NCBI GenBank assembly: GCA_963775805.1
Contig: CAVZKG010000005.1
Location: 186,001-250,000 of the forward strand
DNA: 64,000 nt
Direction: 5' to 3'
Origin: JAFAMB01 sp963775805
GTDB taxonomy: Bacteria > Verrucomicrobiota > Verrucomicrobiia > Chthoniobacterales > JAFAMB01
Shown: positions 1 through 8,416 of the stretch, in pieces
Numbering within the stretch: position 1 is the first letter of the stretch
Layout: each line of letters starts with the position of its first letter
Notes under the pieces: generated by a model
Told to the model about the DNA's origin: nothing
The model's input: the letters and a program-made list of their open reading frames with translations, nothing else
Database searches by the model: none
Position numbers and translations under genes: made by a program

Positions 1-216
1 TTGATCGTCAACAGGCAGATCGGCCAATGGGGAGTCGGACCCGGGTCTTATGACATGAACCAGGATGTTGCCCGCATCGACCTCAAGAAGGAAAATTTGG
101 AAACGCCGGTAGATCAATTTACCATTGAGATTTCAAAAGATCCTGCTAATGGCGGAATATTGACAATGAAGTGGGAGAAAACGGCGTTTTCGATACCTTT
201 CACCGTACAGAAATGA
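1..216 (+). CDS. DUF2911-like protein, 3' end only
   Basis: This is the C-terminal part of a gene that begins before the window; the TTG at base 1 is only the window edge. The visible 71 residues end in a W-E-K-T-x-F-S-I-P-F stretch, which resembles the closing beta-strand of DUF2911 proteins, a family of small secreted or periplasmic beta-rich proteins of unknown function. An earlier G-x-Y-D-M and an F-T-I-E-I segment fit the same fold. The assignment is from motif memory and the role is unknown. About 140 bases without a clear gene follow. Confidence 0.55.
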   Translation: MIVNRQIGQWGVGPGSYDMNQDVARIDLKKENLETPVDQFTIEISKDPANGGILTMKWEKTAFSIPFTVQK

Positions 217-358
217 TGTAGCATTGGATTGTGTGCAAGGCGCAGTAAAGAGCGGCTGTGCCTGACTCGTTCTCAATTAAAGTGGCCGATGTCGGGTTCT
301 TTGGGAGGCCGTTGGCAGGAGCTTAGTCGTAAAATGCTAACCTAGCAATTTCCACCAG

Positions 359-511
359 GTGAGACGATTGGTCCGCAATAAATCGGTCACGACCAGGAAT
401 GACACCGGTCTTCGGTGGCCACGCACCTGGGTAGGTGTCTACCTTGTCGTGATTCTCAACTTCTTCGTCTGGATTGTTCTACTGGTCGCTTTGACTTATC
501 GCTTTTCATGA
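359..511 (+). CDS. Small single-TM protein coupled to the SSS symporter
   Basis: A 50-residue frame opens after a stop at 338, uses a GTG start, and ends with a TGA at 509-511 that overlaps the symporter ATG at 508 (ATGA). About 28 polar or basic residues (RWPRTW at the end) precede one strongly hydrophobic helix (GVYLVVILNFFVWIVLLVAL) and a short YRFS tail. Several sodium/solute symporters have a small membrane subunit encoded just upstream (for example the DUF485, DUF997 and DUF4212 types). Size, topology and coupling match that pattern, but the sequence family is not recognised. No convincing Shine-Dalgarno is seen, so the start is uncertain. Confidence 0.5.
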   Translation: MRRLVRNKSVTTRNDTGLRWPRTWVGVYLVVILNFFVWIVLLVALTYRFS

Positions 512-2223
512 ACGCCCTGGATTTCGTCGTTCTCATTGGATCGATGCTAGGCATTGCGATATACGGTATCTGGCGGACGCGAAAAGTGAAGAACCTCGAG
601 ACCTACCTGAAGGGAGACCGAAATACCACGTGGTTCAGCATGGGACTTTCTGTCATGGCGACCCAGGCAAGCGCGGTCACGTTTTTGTCCACACCTGGGC
701 AGGGATATTATTTTGGGCTTGGATTCGTCCAAATTTATTTTGGTGTTCCGATTGCGTTGATCGTCGTCGCGGCGGTCTTTTTGCCAATCTTTCAACGGCT
801 TAATGTTTATACAGCTTACGAGTATCTTGGAAGGCGGTTCGATACAAAGACCCGTTTATTGGGGGCTGTATTATTTCTTGTACAGCGCGGATTTGGAGCC
901 GGTTTGACCATTTATGCGCCTTCGCTCGTCCTGGCTAAGATCCTTCGTTGGCCCTTGAATTTGACGATCATCTTCAGCGGATTGTTGGTTGTGGTTTATA
1001 CCGTGATCGGAGGCAGCGCTGTGGTAACCGTGACCCAAAAATATCAAAGCTTCGTAATCTTCGCAGGAATGGCTACGGCTTTTATCTTGGCGGTAACGAA
1101 ACTGCCCTTGGGGGTCACTTTGCCGGATACATTAGCGTTGGCCGGCGGCTTCAAGAGGTTGAATGCGGTGAATTTCTCAACAAGCATCCACGAGCGATAT
1201 ACATTTTGGTCCGGTTTGCTCGGAGGCACGTTCCTGATGCTGGCGTATTTCGGCACGGATCAAACACAGGTTCAACGTTACCTTTCGGGTGCGCCATTAC
1301 GTGAGGGCAGGCTTGGTTTAATGCTAAACGCAGTCTGTAAGATTCCGATGCAATTCAGCATTTTGCTGCTCGGAGTGATTATTTTTGTTTTTTACGAGTT
1401 CGAACAACCACCGTTGTCTTTCGATGCAACGTTTGGCGATTACATTGCCGCGCACAAGTCAGATAGCCGTTTGATGGGATACCAGGCGGATTTCAGGTCG
1501 GCGCATACTCGAATTTATCAAAGCCTCGAGACTTGGTTAAAGGCAAGGCACTCTGGCAACCTGCCGGCCGCGAGAGATGCTTTCGCAGCGGCTTTGATAG
1601 CTCATGAACAGGGGGTGAAAATCAGAGACCAAGCTGCGCAGTTTCTCTCAGCCGCAAATCCGGGCACGAAAGGAAATGAGGCAGACTATGTGTTTATCAC
1701 TTTTATTCTCGACCAACTGCCTCACGGTGTGATCGGCCTGCTTGTAGCCGCCTTCTTCGCGGCGGCACTGTCGTCAAAAGCCGCAGAACTTAATGCTCTT
1801 GGCTCTAGTACCACCGTTGATATTTATTGGCAGATTCGGAACCGTAGTCCGGCGGCCCGCCGAAGCGTGATTGCTCCCAAATGGCTAACTGCATTTTGGG
1901 GGTTGGTGGCGATAGCCTTCGCGCTTTGCGCTAATCTCGCGGAGAACTTGATCCAGGCGGTCAACATTCTGGGGTCCATTTTCTACGGCGTGATGCTGGG
2001 CCTTTTTGTCGTGGCGTTTTTTGTCCGACATGTAGACGGAACGGCGATTTTCTGGGCGGCCCTGGTATCGCAAACACTCATATTCATCCTCTTCTTTACG
2101 TTTACAATTTCGTACCTCTGGTATCCTCTCATTGGTTGTTGCGCTTGTGTTGTTCTGAGCGCCGCATTGCAGGCATTGATGGACCGTCTGGGAGAAAATT
2201 CTGCGTGGCAGACGCCTCGATGA
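508..2223 (+). CDS. Sodium:solute symporter (SSS family)
   Basis: A 571-residue multi-span membrane protein. It starts M-N-A-L-D-F with a first helix, followed by an SSS-type loop (LETYLKGDRNTTWFSMGLS) and the helix 2 stretch with FLSTPGQGY, which are typical of sodium-coupled sugar, amino-acid or carboxylate importers. ATG 508 was chosen over an in-frame GTG at 415 because the extra residues there are not membrane-like and the ATG overlaps the stop of the upstream peptide. A hydrophilic insert of about 80 residues (roughly 330-410) separates two late helices. The stop overlaps the next start (ATGA at 2220-2223). The substrate cannot be told; the neighbours suggest a link to bacillithiol-type thiol metabolism. 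Confidence 0.85.
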   Translation: MNALDFVVLIGSMLGIAIYGIWRTRKVKNLETYLKGDRNTTWFSMGLSVMATQASAVTFLSTPGQGYYFGLGFVQIYFGVPIALIVVAAVFLPIFQRLNVYTAYEYLGRRFDTKTRLLGAVLFLVQRGFGAGLTIYAPSLVLAKILRWPLNLTIIFSGLLVVVYTVIGGSAVVTVTQKYQSFVIFAGMATAFILAVTKLPLGVTLPDTLALAGGFKRLNAVNFSTSIHERYTFWSGLLGGTFLMLAYFGTDQTQVQRYLSGAPLREGRLGLMLNAVCKIPMQFSILLLGVIIFVFYEFEQPPLSFDATFGDYIAAHKSDSRLMGYQADFRSAHTRIYQSLETWLKARHSGNLPAARDAFAAALIAHEQGVKIRDQAAQFLSAANPGTKGNEADYVFITFILDQLPHGVIGLLVAAFFAAALSSKAAELNALGSSTTVDIYWQIRNRSPAARRSVIAPKWLTAFWGLVAIAFALCANLAENLIQAVNILGSIFYGVMLGLFVVAFFVRHVDGTAIFWAALVSQTLIFILFFTFTISYLWYPLIGCCACVVLSAALQALMDRLGENSAWQTPR

Positions 2224-2990
2224 GCACAACGACTATATGCTTTGGCCAGCAACCGTGCGGATTTTTTCCGAAGAGATTTCTATTTGCAAAGATCCGGACC
2301 GCTCGACGACTCCAATATGAATTAGGTGGGGAGATTGTTTTCTTTTACCACGATAGCGACCACGACTCGCGCGAAACCAGAACTGTTCTGCGCGATCCAA
2401 AAACAAACGAAGCTCAGCAATTTAACTTCGCGATCCGAAACCGTATGCAGCGAAAATATTCGCCGCTTTACTGCAAGGAAATTGACGAGTGCTGGTACGA
2501 GCGAACCGCACGGCAGTTACCAAACTATGTCGGAAAAGAATTGGTGCAGGCTTTTCGAAATTCTTGCGAACGCAAAGTCGCCGACTTTTGTCTAGAAACG
2601 TATCTTCGTCTGGGCCTGTTATCCGATATTCGGATCGTGCGCTCAAGTTCACCGGATTTTCGTGCGGCCGCCTGCGATATCTCGGACTTCTTTGTGGATG
2701 TGCCACACGAAGGCGAAATTGTCCGCGCGCGGTTTGTAGACGGAAGATTGAAGCTACATGAGGGCGGAGGGTCCTATATTATTTTGCAGACAGCAGTGTT
2801 CACGAAGAACCAAGTGAGCCCGACGCGCGACACACGATTCCACTGGATGCAGTCCGTCGTGAATTGCAGTCACTATGTAACCGGAGCCAGCGAACAGGAG
2901 TATCTCCATCCGAATCAAAATCCGGATGTCACTTTTGTCCACCGTGATCCGATTGAGCGATCCGATGAAGCCTACACAGACTTCGAGTAA
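2220..2990 (+). CDS. Possible short, divergent BshC (bacillithiol synthase)
   Basis: A 256-residue protein starting at an ATG that overlaps the symporter stop. It ends 26 bases inside the start of bshB, so it lies within the bsh operon. I see EIVFFYHDSDHD (about 38-49), which resembles the conserved F-W-x-x-x-E-D-H-D strand of BshC, and near the C terminus YVTGASEQEYL (about 219-229), which resembles the BshC YVGGPxExAY strand. BshC adds cysteine to glucosaminyl-malate, the last step of bacillithiol synthesis, but normal BshC is about 540 residues. If homologous, this is a half-size form without the long coiled-coil part. The motif matches are by eye; an unrelated operon protein is possible. 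Confidence 0.4.
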   Translation: MSTTTICFGQQPCGFFPKRFLFAKIRTARRLQYELGGEIVFFYHDSDHDSRETRTVLRDPKTNEAQQFNFAIRNRMQRKYSPLYCKEIDECWYERTARQLPNYVGKELVQAFRNSCERKVADFCLETYLRLGLLSDIRIVRSSSPDFRAAACDISDFFVDVPHEGEIVRARFVDGRLKLHEGGGSYIILQTAVFTKNQVSPTRDTRFHWMQSVVNCSHYVTGASEQEYLHPNQNPDVTFVHRDPIERSDEAYTDFE

Positions 2991-3699
2991 GGTTTTGCCG
3001 TTGCTGGCCTTTGGCGCACATCCCGACGATATCGAGTTTGGGTGTGGTGGTGTCGTTTTAAACGAGACACGCGCTGGGCGTGAAGCGCATTTGGTTGTTT
3101 GCTCGCGTGGCGAATCTGGATCTCGTGGAACACCGAAACGGCGGATCGGCGAAGCAAGAAAGGCCGGGAAGCTGTTGGGAGCCACCGTTGAGTTCGTCAC
3201 CCTTGACGGAGATGCCCACCTGGAAAATCGGGTAGCTCACGCGATCCGATTAGCGGAGATCATTCGACGCGTCAGAGCAAGTACGGTCCTTGCTCCTACT
3301 CTAATAGAGAATCAGCATCCCGATCATTGGCGTCTGGGAAAACTGGTACGCGAGGCAGCTAGACTGGCTCGCTATGGCGGATTGAAGGAACTCCGCGCTT
3401 TGCCACCACATAGGATTCAGCAACTTTTTTTTTACGCCATAACACCCGAAGCTGAGCCCGCCGATGTCAACGCCATATTGATCGATATTTCCGCGCCTGA
3501 AATTCTGCCCGGATGGATCGCGGCAATGGAAGCCCACGCGAGTCAGATTTCCAACCGCAATTATATCGAATTGCAACTGACCCGCGCCCGTTTACTCGGC
3601 GCACGCACCGGCGTCGACTATGCGATGGCTCTTTATCCCAATGATCCGATCCTATTCGGCTCCTTAAAGGAAGCAGGCATTAGTGCACGAGGATTTTGA
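2965..3699 (+). CDS. bshB: PIG-L/LmbE deacetylase, BshB-like
   Basis: A 244-residue zinc-dependent de-N-acetylase. The family metal motif AHPDD is at 18-22, the E-x-x-x-R-G-T stretch at 50-56, and the second metal motif HPDH at 118-121. In bacillithiol synthesis BshB removes the acetyl group from N-acetylglucosaminyl-malate made by BshA. The ATG at 2965 is preferred over one at 2926 because the Rossmann-like first strand then sits near the N terminus. The gene overlaps the preceding one by 26 bases and bshA by 17 bases. Detoxification or mycothiol-type PIG-L roles are possible in principle, but the adjacent GT4 supports bacillithiol. Confidence 0.85.
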   Translation: MKPTQTSSKVLPLLAFGAHPDDIEFGCGGVVLNETRAGREAHLVVCSRGESGSRGTPKRRIGEARKAGKLLGATVEFVTLDGDAHLENRVAHAIRLAEIIRRVRASTVLAPTLIENQHPDHWRLGKLVREAARLARYGGLKELRALPPHRIQQLFFYAITPEAEPADVNAILIDISAPEILPGWIAAMEAHASQISNRNYIELQLTRARLLGARTGVDYAMALYPNDPILFGSLKEAGISARGF

Positions 3700-4897
3700 A
3701 CTGGATAAGCGGCGCCACCTAAGAGTTGGGATCACTTGTTATCCTTCAATTGGCGGAAGTGGCATTTTGGCTTCTGCACTTGGCGAGGAATTGGCGCGTC
3801 GTGGACACGAGGTCCATTTCATTTGTTACGATCGTCCGTTCCGAATGCCTGAGAACGCACCGCGGCTTTTCTTCCACCGAGTGGCCGTCAACAATTACGG
3901 CTTGTTTAAGTATCCCGATTATTTGTTACCGCTTTCGGTTGAAATGGCGAAAGTGTGCAGAGACTATGGACTGGACGTCCTTCACGTTCACTACGCCGTA
4001 CCGCACGCCACGGCGGCGATTCTGGCGTGTTCGATGTTGCCCGCCAAGCAGCGACCGCGGGTGATCGCGACCTTGCATGGCACCGATACTACGTTGCTCG
4101 GATATGATCGTGGTTACGCTCCAGCCATCTATCACGCACTGAGACATTCAGATGGGGTTACGACCGTGTCTGAGTTTCTAAAACAAGAGACGCGCCGGGT
4201 TGTGGGTTTTGATGGTGATATGGAAGTTATCCACAATTTTTTCGAACCACGTGCTCCGCAGCGTTCGCCCGAAGAAGTGCGGCGCGAACTCGGTTTGGAA
4301 AACGAGTTGATGATATTTCATTCTTCTAACCTTCGACCGCTGAAGCGCATCGATTTGTTACTCGAGACGGTGGCACTCGTCCGCCCGCGGGAATCGTTCA
4401 AACTGGTCGTCGTCGCGGGCGGCGATTTTTCTCCGTATATGAATCACGTACACCGTCTGGGACTCAAAAACCGAGTGATCGTCCGAGAAAATGTCAGAGA
4501 TGTTGAAGACTATCTGCAGACGGCCGACATCGGATTATTTACCTCTGAAACAGAAAGCTTCTGTTTGAGCATTCTGGAAGCAATGTATTTTGCCTGCCCC
4601 AGTATCGCACCAAGCGTCGGTGGAATCCCTGAAGTAGTTCAAGACAGAATCACTGGCTTGCTCGTACCGTTTGGTGATTCCGTAATGATGGCTCATGCTG
4701 TGGAGAACTTAATACAGGACGCAGAACTTCGGAGAAAGCTCGGGCTTGCCGCTTTTGAGCGTGCTCGAAATCAATTCTCCGCCGACATTATCGTGTCAAA
4801 ATATGAAGCATTTTACCGTCGAATCTGTCGCAAACCTGGGAGTGCGGTTGAACGGTTGTCGTTTGTCGAAGCAAATAATTTCACGGGCCAAGAATAA
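3683..4897 (+). CDS. bshA: GT4 glycosyltransferase, N-acetylglucosaminyl-malate synthase
   Basis: A 404-residue GT-B enzyme with a GTG start behind AAAGGAAGC. The N-terminal domain opens with VGITCYPSIGGSGILA and carries HVHYAVPHA and ATLHGTDTTLLG, both typical of BshA. The C-terminal nucleotide-sugar domain has SNLRPLKRIDLLLE and a donor site ESFCLSILEAM with GGIPEVV. BshA joins UDP-GlcNAc to L-malate, the first step of bacillithiol synthesis. The last 20 or so residues run past the usual end of the family and look unconserved. It follows bshB in the same operon. Confidence 0.88.
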   Translation: MHEDFELDKRRHLRVGITCYPSIGGSGILASALGEELARRGHEVHFICYDRPFRMPENAPRLFFHRVAVNNYGLFKYPDYLLPLSVEMAKVCRDYGLDVLHVHYAVPHATAAILACSMLPAKQRPRVIATLHGTDTTLLGYDRGYAPAIYHALRHSDGVTTVSEFLKQETRRVVGFDGDMEVIHNFFEPRAPQRSPEEVRRELGLENELMIFHSSNLRPLKRIDLLLETVALVRPRESFKLVVVAGGDFSPYMNHVHRLGLKNRVIVRENVRDVEDYLQTADIGLFTSETESFCLSILEAMYFACPSIAPSVGGIPEVVQDRITGLLVPFGDSVMMAHAVENLIQDAELRRKLGLAAFERARNQFSADIIVSKYEAFYRRICRKPGSAVERLSFVEANNFTGQE

Positions 4898-4985
4898 CTC
4901 GCATGGTTCTTTTTCGAGAGGCCTATCTTCTGAAATCGGCATTCGAGTCTTCCCGGGGAGACAAACTATTTCAAATTAAACAATC

Positions 4986-5837
4986 ATGAAATACGCATTC
5001 AACACGTGGGCGTACAGCAGTTTTCCATCGTTCTTGCCGGCTTATCCTTTGGAGGAGGCAATTCAGCGACTGGCGTCCATTGGATATGATGGGGTCGAAA
5101 TAGGTTGCGCAGCTCCGCACGCGTGGCCGCCCTACTTAAGTAACGATAAAAGAAATCAGTTGCGACGCTTGTTGGAGTCCTGCCAATTGCAGGCGGTGAG
5201 TCTACTAGCCACACCCGGTGGAGGACCAGGGCTTAACCCCGCATCGCCCCTTCCTGAGGAGAGGGAGGCGACGATCAAGTACTACAACGAAGTAATTGAT
5301 CTCGCATCAGATCTGGGCGCGTCCAAAGTACTTTATATTGCAGGTTGGCAAGTGTTCGCGACGAGTCGCCAACAAGCTTGGGACTGGAGCAAAAATTGCC
5401 TGGATAAGATCGCTTCGCATGCGGAAGGAAAAGAAATCACAATAGTCGTGGAGCCCACCGCAGCCGCTACAAACCTGATTGAAACAGCAGACGATGCCCT
5501 TGAGTTAATGCGAAGTGTTACACGCAACAACGTGAAAGTAATGTTAGACACGCTGCATGTACTTTATCGTCATGAAATTCCTGCAGACTATGTGCGAATA
5601 ATGGGAAAGGATCTTGTTCACGTACACGTTTCGGACAAAGATCGCATTCTTCCGGGTGAATGTCGCGTGGACTGGATCGGTTTTATGAGGGCACTTATGG
5701 AAGTGAATTTCAATGATTTTGTCACGATGGAGATCGGTCTTGATAGCCGCTCCTCGGATCCAGACCAAATAGCGAGAAGCGCTTTGCATTACCTAAAGGA
5801 CGTGGAATACAAACTCCGAGGCGGCGTCAAGAGGTAG
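4986..5837 (+). CDS. Sugar phosphate isomerase/epimerase (xylose-isomerase-like TIM barrel)
   Basis: A 283-residue AP-endonuclease-2/xylose-isomerase-type barrel. Recognisable strands are GYDGVEIGC near 33-41, the metal-binding Glu in ITIVVEPTA, D-T-L-H in VMLDTLHVLYR, H-V-H-V-S-D and the last Glu in VTMEIGLD. This arrangement fits D-psicose/tagatose 3-epimerase or FrlC-like fructoselysine epimerases. It starts 88 bases after bshA on the same strand and ends just before a strong terminator, so it may be the last gene of that transcript. The actual sugar cannot be deduced. Confidence 0.8.
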   Translation: MKYAFNTWAYSSFPSFLPAYPLEEAIQRLASIGYDGVEIGCAAPHAWPPYLSNDKRNQLRRLLESCQLQAVSLLATPGGGPGLNPASPLPEEREATIKYYNEVIDLASDLGASKVLYIAGWQVFATSRQQAWDWSKNCLDKIASHAEGKEITIVVEPTAAATNLIETADDALELMRSVTRNNVKVMLDTLHVLYRHEIPADYVRIMGKDLVHVHVSDKDRILPGECRVDWIGFMRALMEVNFNDFVTMEIGLDSRSSDPDQIARSALHYLKDVEYKLRGGVKR

Positions 5838-5850
5838 CTTCACGAGGGAT

Positions 5851-5882
5851 GGCGATGGGAGGAAGCTCCATCGCCGATTTTT
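5851..5882 (+). terminator. Rho-independent terminator
   Basis: Perfect 8-bp arms GGCGATGG (5851-5858) and CCATCGCC (5868-5875) enclose a 9-base loop and are followed by GATTTTTA. It closes the plus-strand transcript ending with the isomerase gene. Confidence 0.8.
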
Positions 5883-5943
5883 AAACACGTGTCGAATTTT
5901 CGTTTGATGAAACTGCCAAAAAGAAAAGAACGTAGAGGATCCC

Positions 5944-6378
5944 ATGATTAAAAAACTGCTACATGTGCGTTATCGTGTTTCCGATTTAGAGAAGACGGTT
6001 TCGTTTTACAAAGAGGTATTGGGACTTAAGGAAGTGGAAAGATTGCGATCCCCTCGCGGGTCAGAAATTGTTTTTTTGAAAGCTCCTGAAGGCGAGGAGG
6101 AACTGGAAATCTGCAAGTTCGACCCTAGCGGCCCGGTGAGCGTCGGCTACGACATCACTCATCTTGCTTTCGAGGTAGAAGATCTGAATAAATTTGCGAC
6201 TTTTGCGGCTTCGAAGGGATATCCGCTTTCGGACGGTCCAACAGCGAGCGCCGAAGGAGATATTTTTGGTTTTGTTGATGCCCCGGAGGGTTACGAAATA
6301 GAGCTGATTGAAAAGGCTCGGATGGTTGTGAGAGGAGTGCCCGCGGCAGACCCGCGTACGGATTCGAGCAATAGCTGA
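5944..6378 (+). CDS. VOC-family glyoxalase-like protein
   Basis: A 144-residue vicinal-oxygen-chelate protein resembling lactoylglutathione lyase (glyoxalase I). The two beta-alpha-beta modules show the metal-ligand pattern: His in LLHVRYRVSDLE, Glu in EELEICKF, His in THLAFEVED and Glu in YEIELIE. Glyoxalase I converts the methylglyoxal-thiol adduct to a lactoyl thioester. Next to bacillithiol genes the thiol could be bacillithiol rather than glutathione, but that is inference. It has its own leader after the terminator at 5851, and the last 20 residues are low-complexity. Confidence 0.8.
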   Translation: MIKKLLHVRYRVSDLEKTVSFYKEVLGLKEVERLRSPRGSEIVFLKAPEGEEELEICKFDPSGPVSVGYDITHLAFEVEDLNKFATFAASKGYPLSDGPTASAEGDIFGFVDAPEGYEIELIEKARMVVRGVPAADPRTDSSNS

Positions 6379-6444
6379 CGCGGGCTGACCTAGTTGTGTC
6401 GCGGTGCGAATCAGATTGAGCGCGTTATGGAACTGCCGCGGAGA

Positions 6445-6461
6445 TCGGCTCTAAGAGCCGA
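6445..6461. terminator. Hairpin between convergent genes
   Basis: TCGGCTC and GAGCCGA form perfect 7-bp arms with a 3-base loop between the converging VOC and DUF5069 genes. There is no T-tract, so use as a terminator is tentative. Confidence 0.4.
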
Positions 6462-6502
6462 CCTTAGACGCGATGGATATTGCATCTTACGCTATATCGA
6501 GG

Positions 6503-6988
6503 CTAAGCCTGAATTCGCTTTTCTTCTGCGTCGTAGATGTCAAAGAAATAGTCGATGTGATGCCTAATTTCTGCCGGTACGAACTGTGGTACATAATCCT
6601 CCATGAACTCTTGTATCGGATCAGGCATTTCGGAGATACGTCTGTAGCGCCAATCATTGTTCCACTTGATGATTTCGACCCTGGGGCGCTTTTTGGCGGT
6701 TTCTTCTATCCATTTAGCGACTTGTTCGTCGTGAGCACCTGTTGCGACGAATTTCTTGAAGTCCACCGCCGAAATTTCCGTAAATGAGAAGAAGAAATTA
6801 TCGAGAGGGCAATCGAAATGGTATTCGCCTGGGGTGCCAGCGAGCGTTGCTCGACATTTATCCAGCGTCCGAGCCGCGATCACGTAGCCGCCGAGGGTTT
6901 CCCGAGGACTTCTCGGGTAGTCTTTCGTCAGGTCTTTCGCAAGGGTTATTACGGAATTAATATTTGTAGTTTCGGTTGTTGTTTCCAT
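6503..6988 (-). CDS. DUF5069 domain protein
   Basis: A 161-residue protein matching the DUF5069 pattern: DLTKDYPRSPRETLGGYVIAA with RTLDKCRATLAG (about 19-51), then EYHFDCPLDNFFFSF, then a Glu-rich helical C terminus. The family is common in Verrucomicrobiota, Planctomycetes and related soil bacteria; its function is unknown. No signal peptide or membrane span is visible. Its start lies only 9 bases downstream of the NDH-2 remnant, so that fragment occupies its promoter region. Confidence 0.8.
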   Translation of the reverse strand: METTTETTNINSVITLAKDLTKDYPRSPRETLGGYVIAARTLDKCRATLAGTPGEYHFDCPLDNFFFSFTEISAVDFKKFVATGAHDEQVAKWIEETAKKRPRVEIIKWNNDWRYRRISEMPDPIQEFMEDYVPQFVPAEIRHHIDYFFDIYDAEEKRIQA

Positions 6989-6997
6989 ATCGAATTC

Positions 6998-7246
6998 TCA
7001 GCCTAGTGAGAAAGTTAGCAGGATATTTTCAGAGGCGAATTGAGGTGGCATGAAAGTATGCTGGGGTTCTTCGAACGTCGACCAGGGACACTGCTTCAAG
7101 ATGAGCATTGGAGTAAACAGGAAGAAATTATCCTGACTGATCAGTGTCACATCGAATTGTGGGTCGCAACGTCTTTCAAACTCGAGTGCCGCATAAATGC
7201 CTCCAAATCCGCCGCCGAGAATAGGTATTCGGGTCTTTTTCATCTC
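6998..7246 (-). pseudogene. N-terminal remnant of NDH-2-type NADH dehydrogenase
   Basis: The frame opens MKKTRIPILGGGFGG, the FAD-binding Rossmann motif of type II NADH dehydrogenases, and continues with TLISQDNFFLFTPML as in intact family members. It then changes into unrelated sequence (ILKQCPWSTFEEPQH) and stops after about 83 residues. Intact enzymes have 400 or more residues with a second NADH-binding motif, which is absent nearby on either strand. I read this as a truncated gene copy. The first 26 residues of the longer frame, starting at 7324, are not family-like. Confidence 0.7.
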
Positions 7247-7324
7247 AATGGAACTGCATTCTGCATCGTATTGTCCATCGCTATGCCACTGGTAAGTTTG
7301 TCCGGTATAAAGTCTGTCGCACAT

Positions 7325-7887
7325 TTCGTTAACCGACTTTCAATCAGGTGCGCTATTTGGAGAGTCTGGAATAAAGGGTAATATTCCCAACTAATTTCGG
7401 CAATGCCATCCGCATGGAATGGCAGATACAGAACCTCGTGAATCCTTGCCCGATTCAAAAAAAAGTCACCTGCGCGATGATTGAACTAAATTAGCCCGAA
7501 TTAGAGACAATGGCGCACAGATTAATAGCGACGAAGTATAACGCTTTGATTTCCGCTAAGCTGGCTAGACGAAAGTAGTGTCGAAAACTGCCGCATAAAG
7601 ATACTTTGAGTGCCCGATTCCGTGAAGAATTGAGCGAATGTCGGGAATATTTGCTCGGTTTTGGTCTCTCAACAGGACTGACTACTCTAGTCGTGTCGGG
7701 TGCCGCAAAATTTTTCCCCCACTGAGAATGAGACCTAACATGAAAGCAAGATTCAACGTTCTTATCTAGACGACCTCACTGGTGTCGCTAAGCTCGGTTG
7801 ACGGCGCTCTATCAATCTTTTGCAGAAGATCGCTCAGCAATTCGGAGGCATCTTGCTTCTTCAACATGCCGGTCACCCGCATCCATT
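7325..7887. other. Gene-poor stretch
   Basis: About 560 bases with only short frames that look like chance reading. No RNA gene, clear terminator or insertion-sequence end was recognised. The adjacent NDH-2 fragment suggests this is eroded DNA. Confidence 0.5.
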
Positions 7888-8280
7888 CTAAACAGCGGAT
7901 AAGTTGCCGGACAGATTATTATTAATTTGCCGCATCTGAGCTATCTCTGCCTTCTGCGCCTTTTCCGTTTTATCAAGCTCTGCGCGCTCTTTCTTTGAAA
8001 GCCTATTAACAAGTAAGTTGAGATCCTGGAAAAGTGCCTCCTCTGGAAGGTTATCGTGCATAAAATAGGTTGCTGGTAAAATAACCAATCCTAGGGACGA
8101 TATTGCCCATGAAAATCTACGGAGTTGTTGTCGCCAAAACGAAACAGTGGATGACTTGGCATCTCTGCAAGAATAGCGTTGTGAGATCCGAAAATACCTG
8201 CGTTGTAAGTCCGCAACTTGGGCGGGCCGCGAACTACTGGTGCTCGGGCAAACGTGGGCGCACCCGAACCTTCCGAACAC
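7888..8280 (-). CDS. Uncertain 130-aa frame with one membrane helix
   Basis: The N-terminal half is Arg/Ser-rich and not protein-like, and it overlaps the inverted repeat at 8251-8303. The C-terminal 80 residues are more plausible: one hydrophobic helix (FSWAISSLGLVILPATYFM) followed by a charged helix (LLVNRLSKKERAELDKTEKA). This could be a small membrane protein starting internally, or the eroded end of a longer gene. No family is recognised. Confidence 0.25.
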   Translation of the reverse strand: MFGRFGCAHVCPSTSSSRPAQVADLQRRYFRISQRYSCRDAKSSTVSFWRQQLRRFSWAISSLGLVILPATYFMHDNLPEEALFQDLNLLVNRLSKKERAELDKTEKAQKAEIAQMRQINNNLSGNLSAV

Positions 8281-8303
8281 GCCATAGTTGGTGCGCCCAC
8301 GTT
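8251..8303. repeat. 14-bp perfect inverted repeat
   Basis: AACGTGGGCGCACC at 8251-8264 is exactly mirrored by GGTGCGCCCACGTT at 8290-8303 around a 25-base loop. It lies downstream of the minus-strand Fsr gene and could be a bidirectional terminator or a REP-like or miniature mobile element. A short TTAATT follows, but no real T-tract. Confidence 0.7.
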
Positions 8304-8416
8304 TTAATTATTCCGGTTTGTACTTTTTCGAGAAATTAATGCCAAAGCCTAAAGATCCCATCTTTTTCCGTTTAACCTGAAAAGCTGTTCACTCATATTG
8401 TCGTGCCGTTCACACT

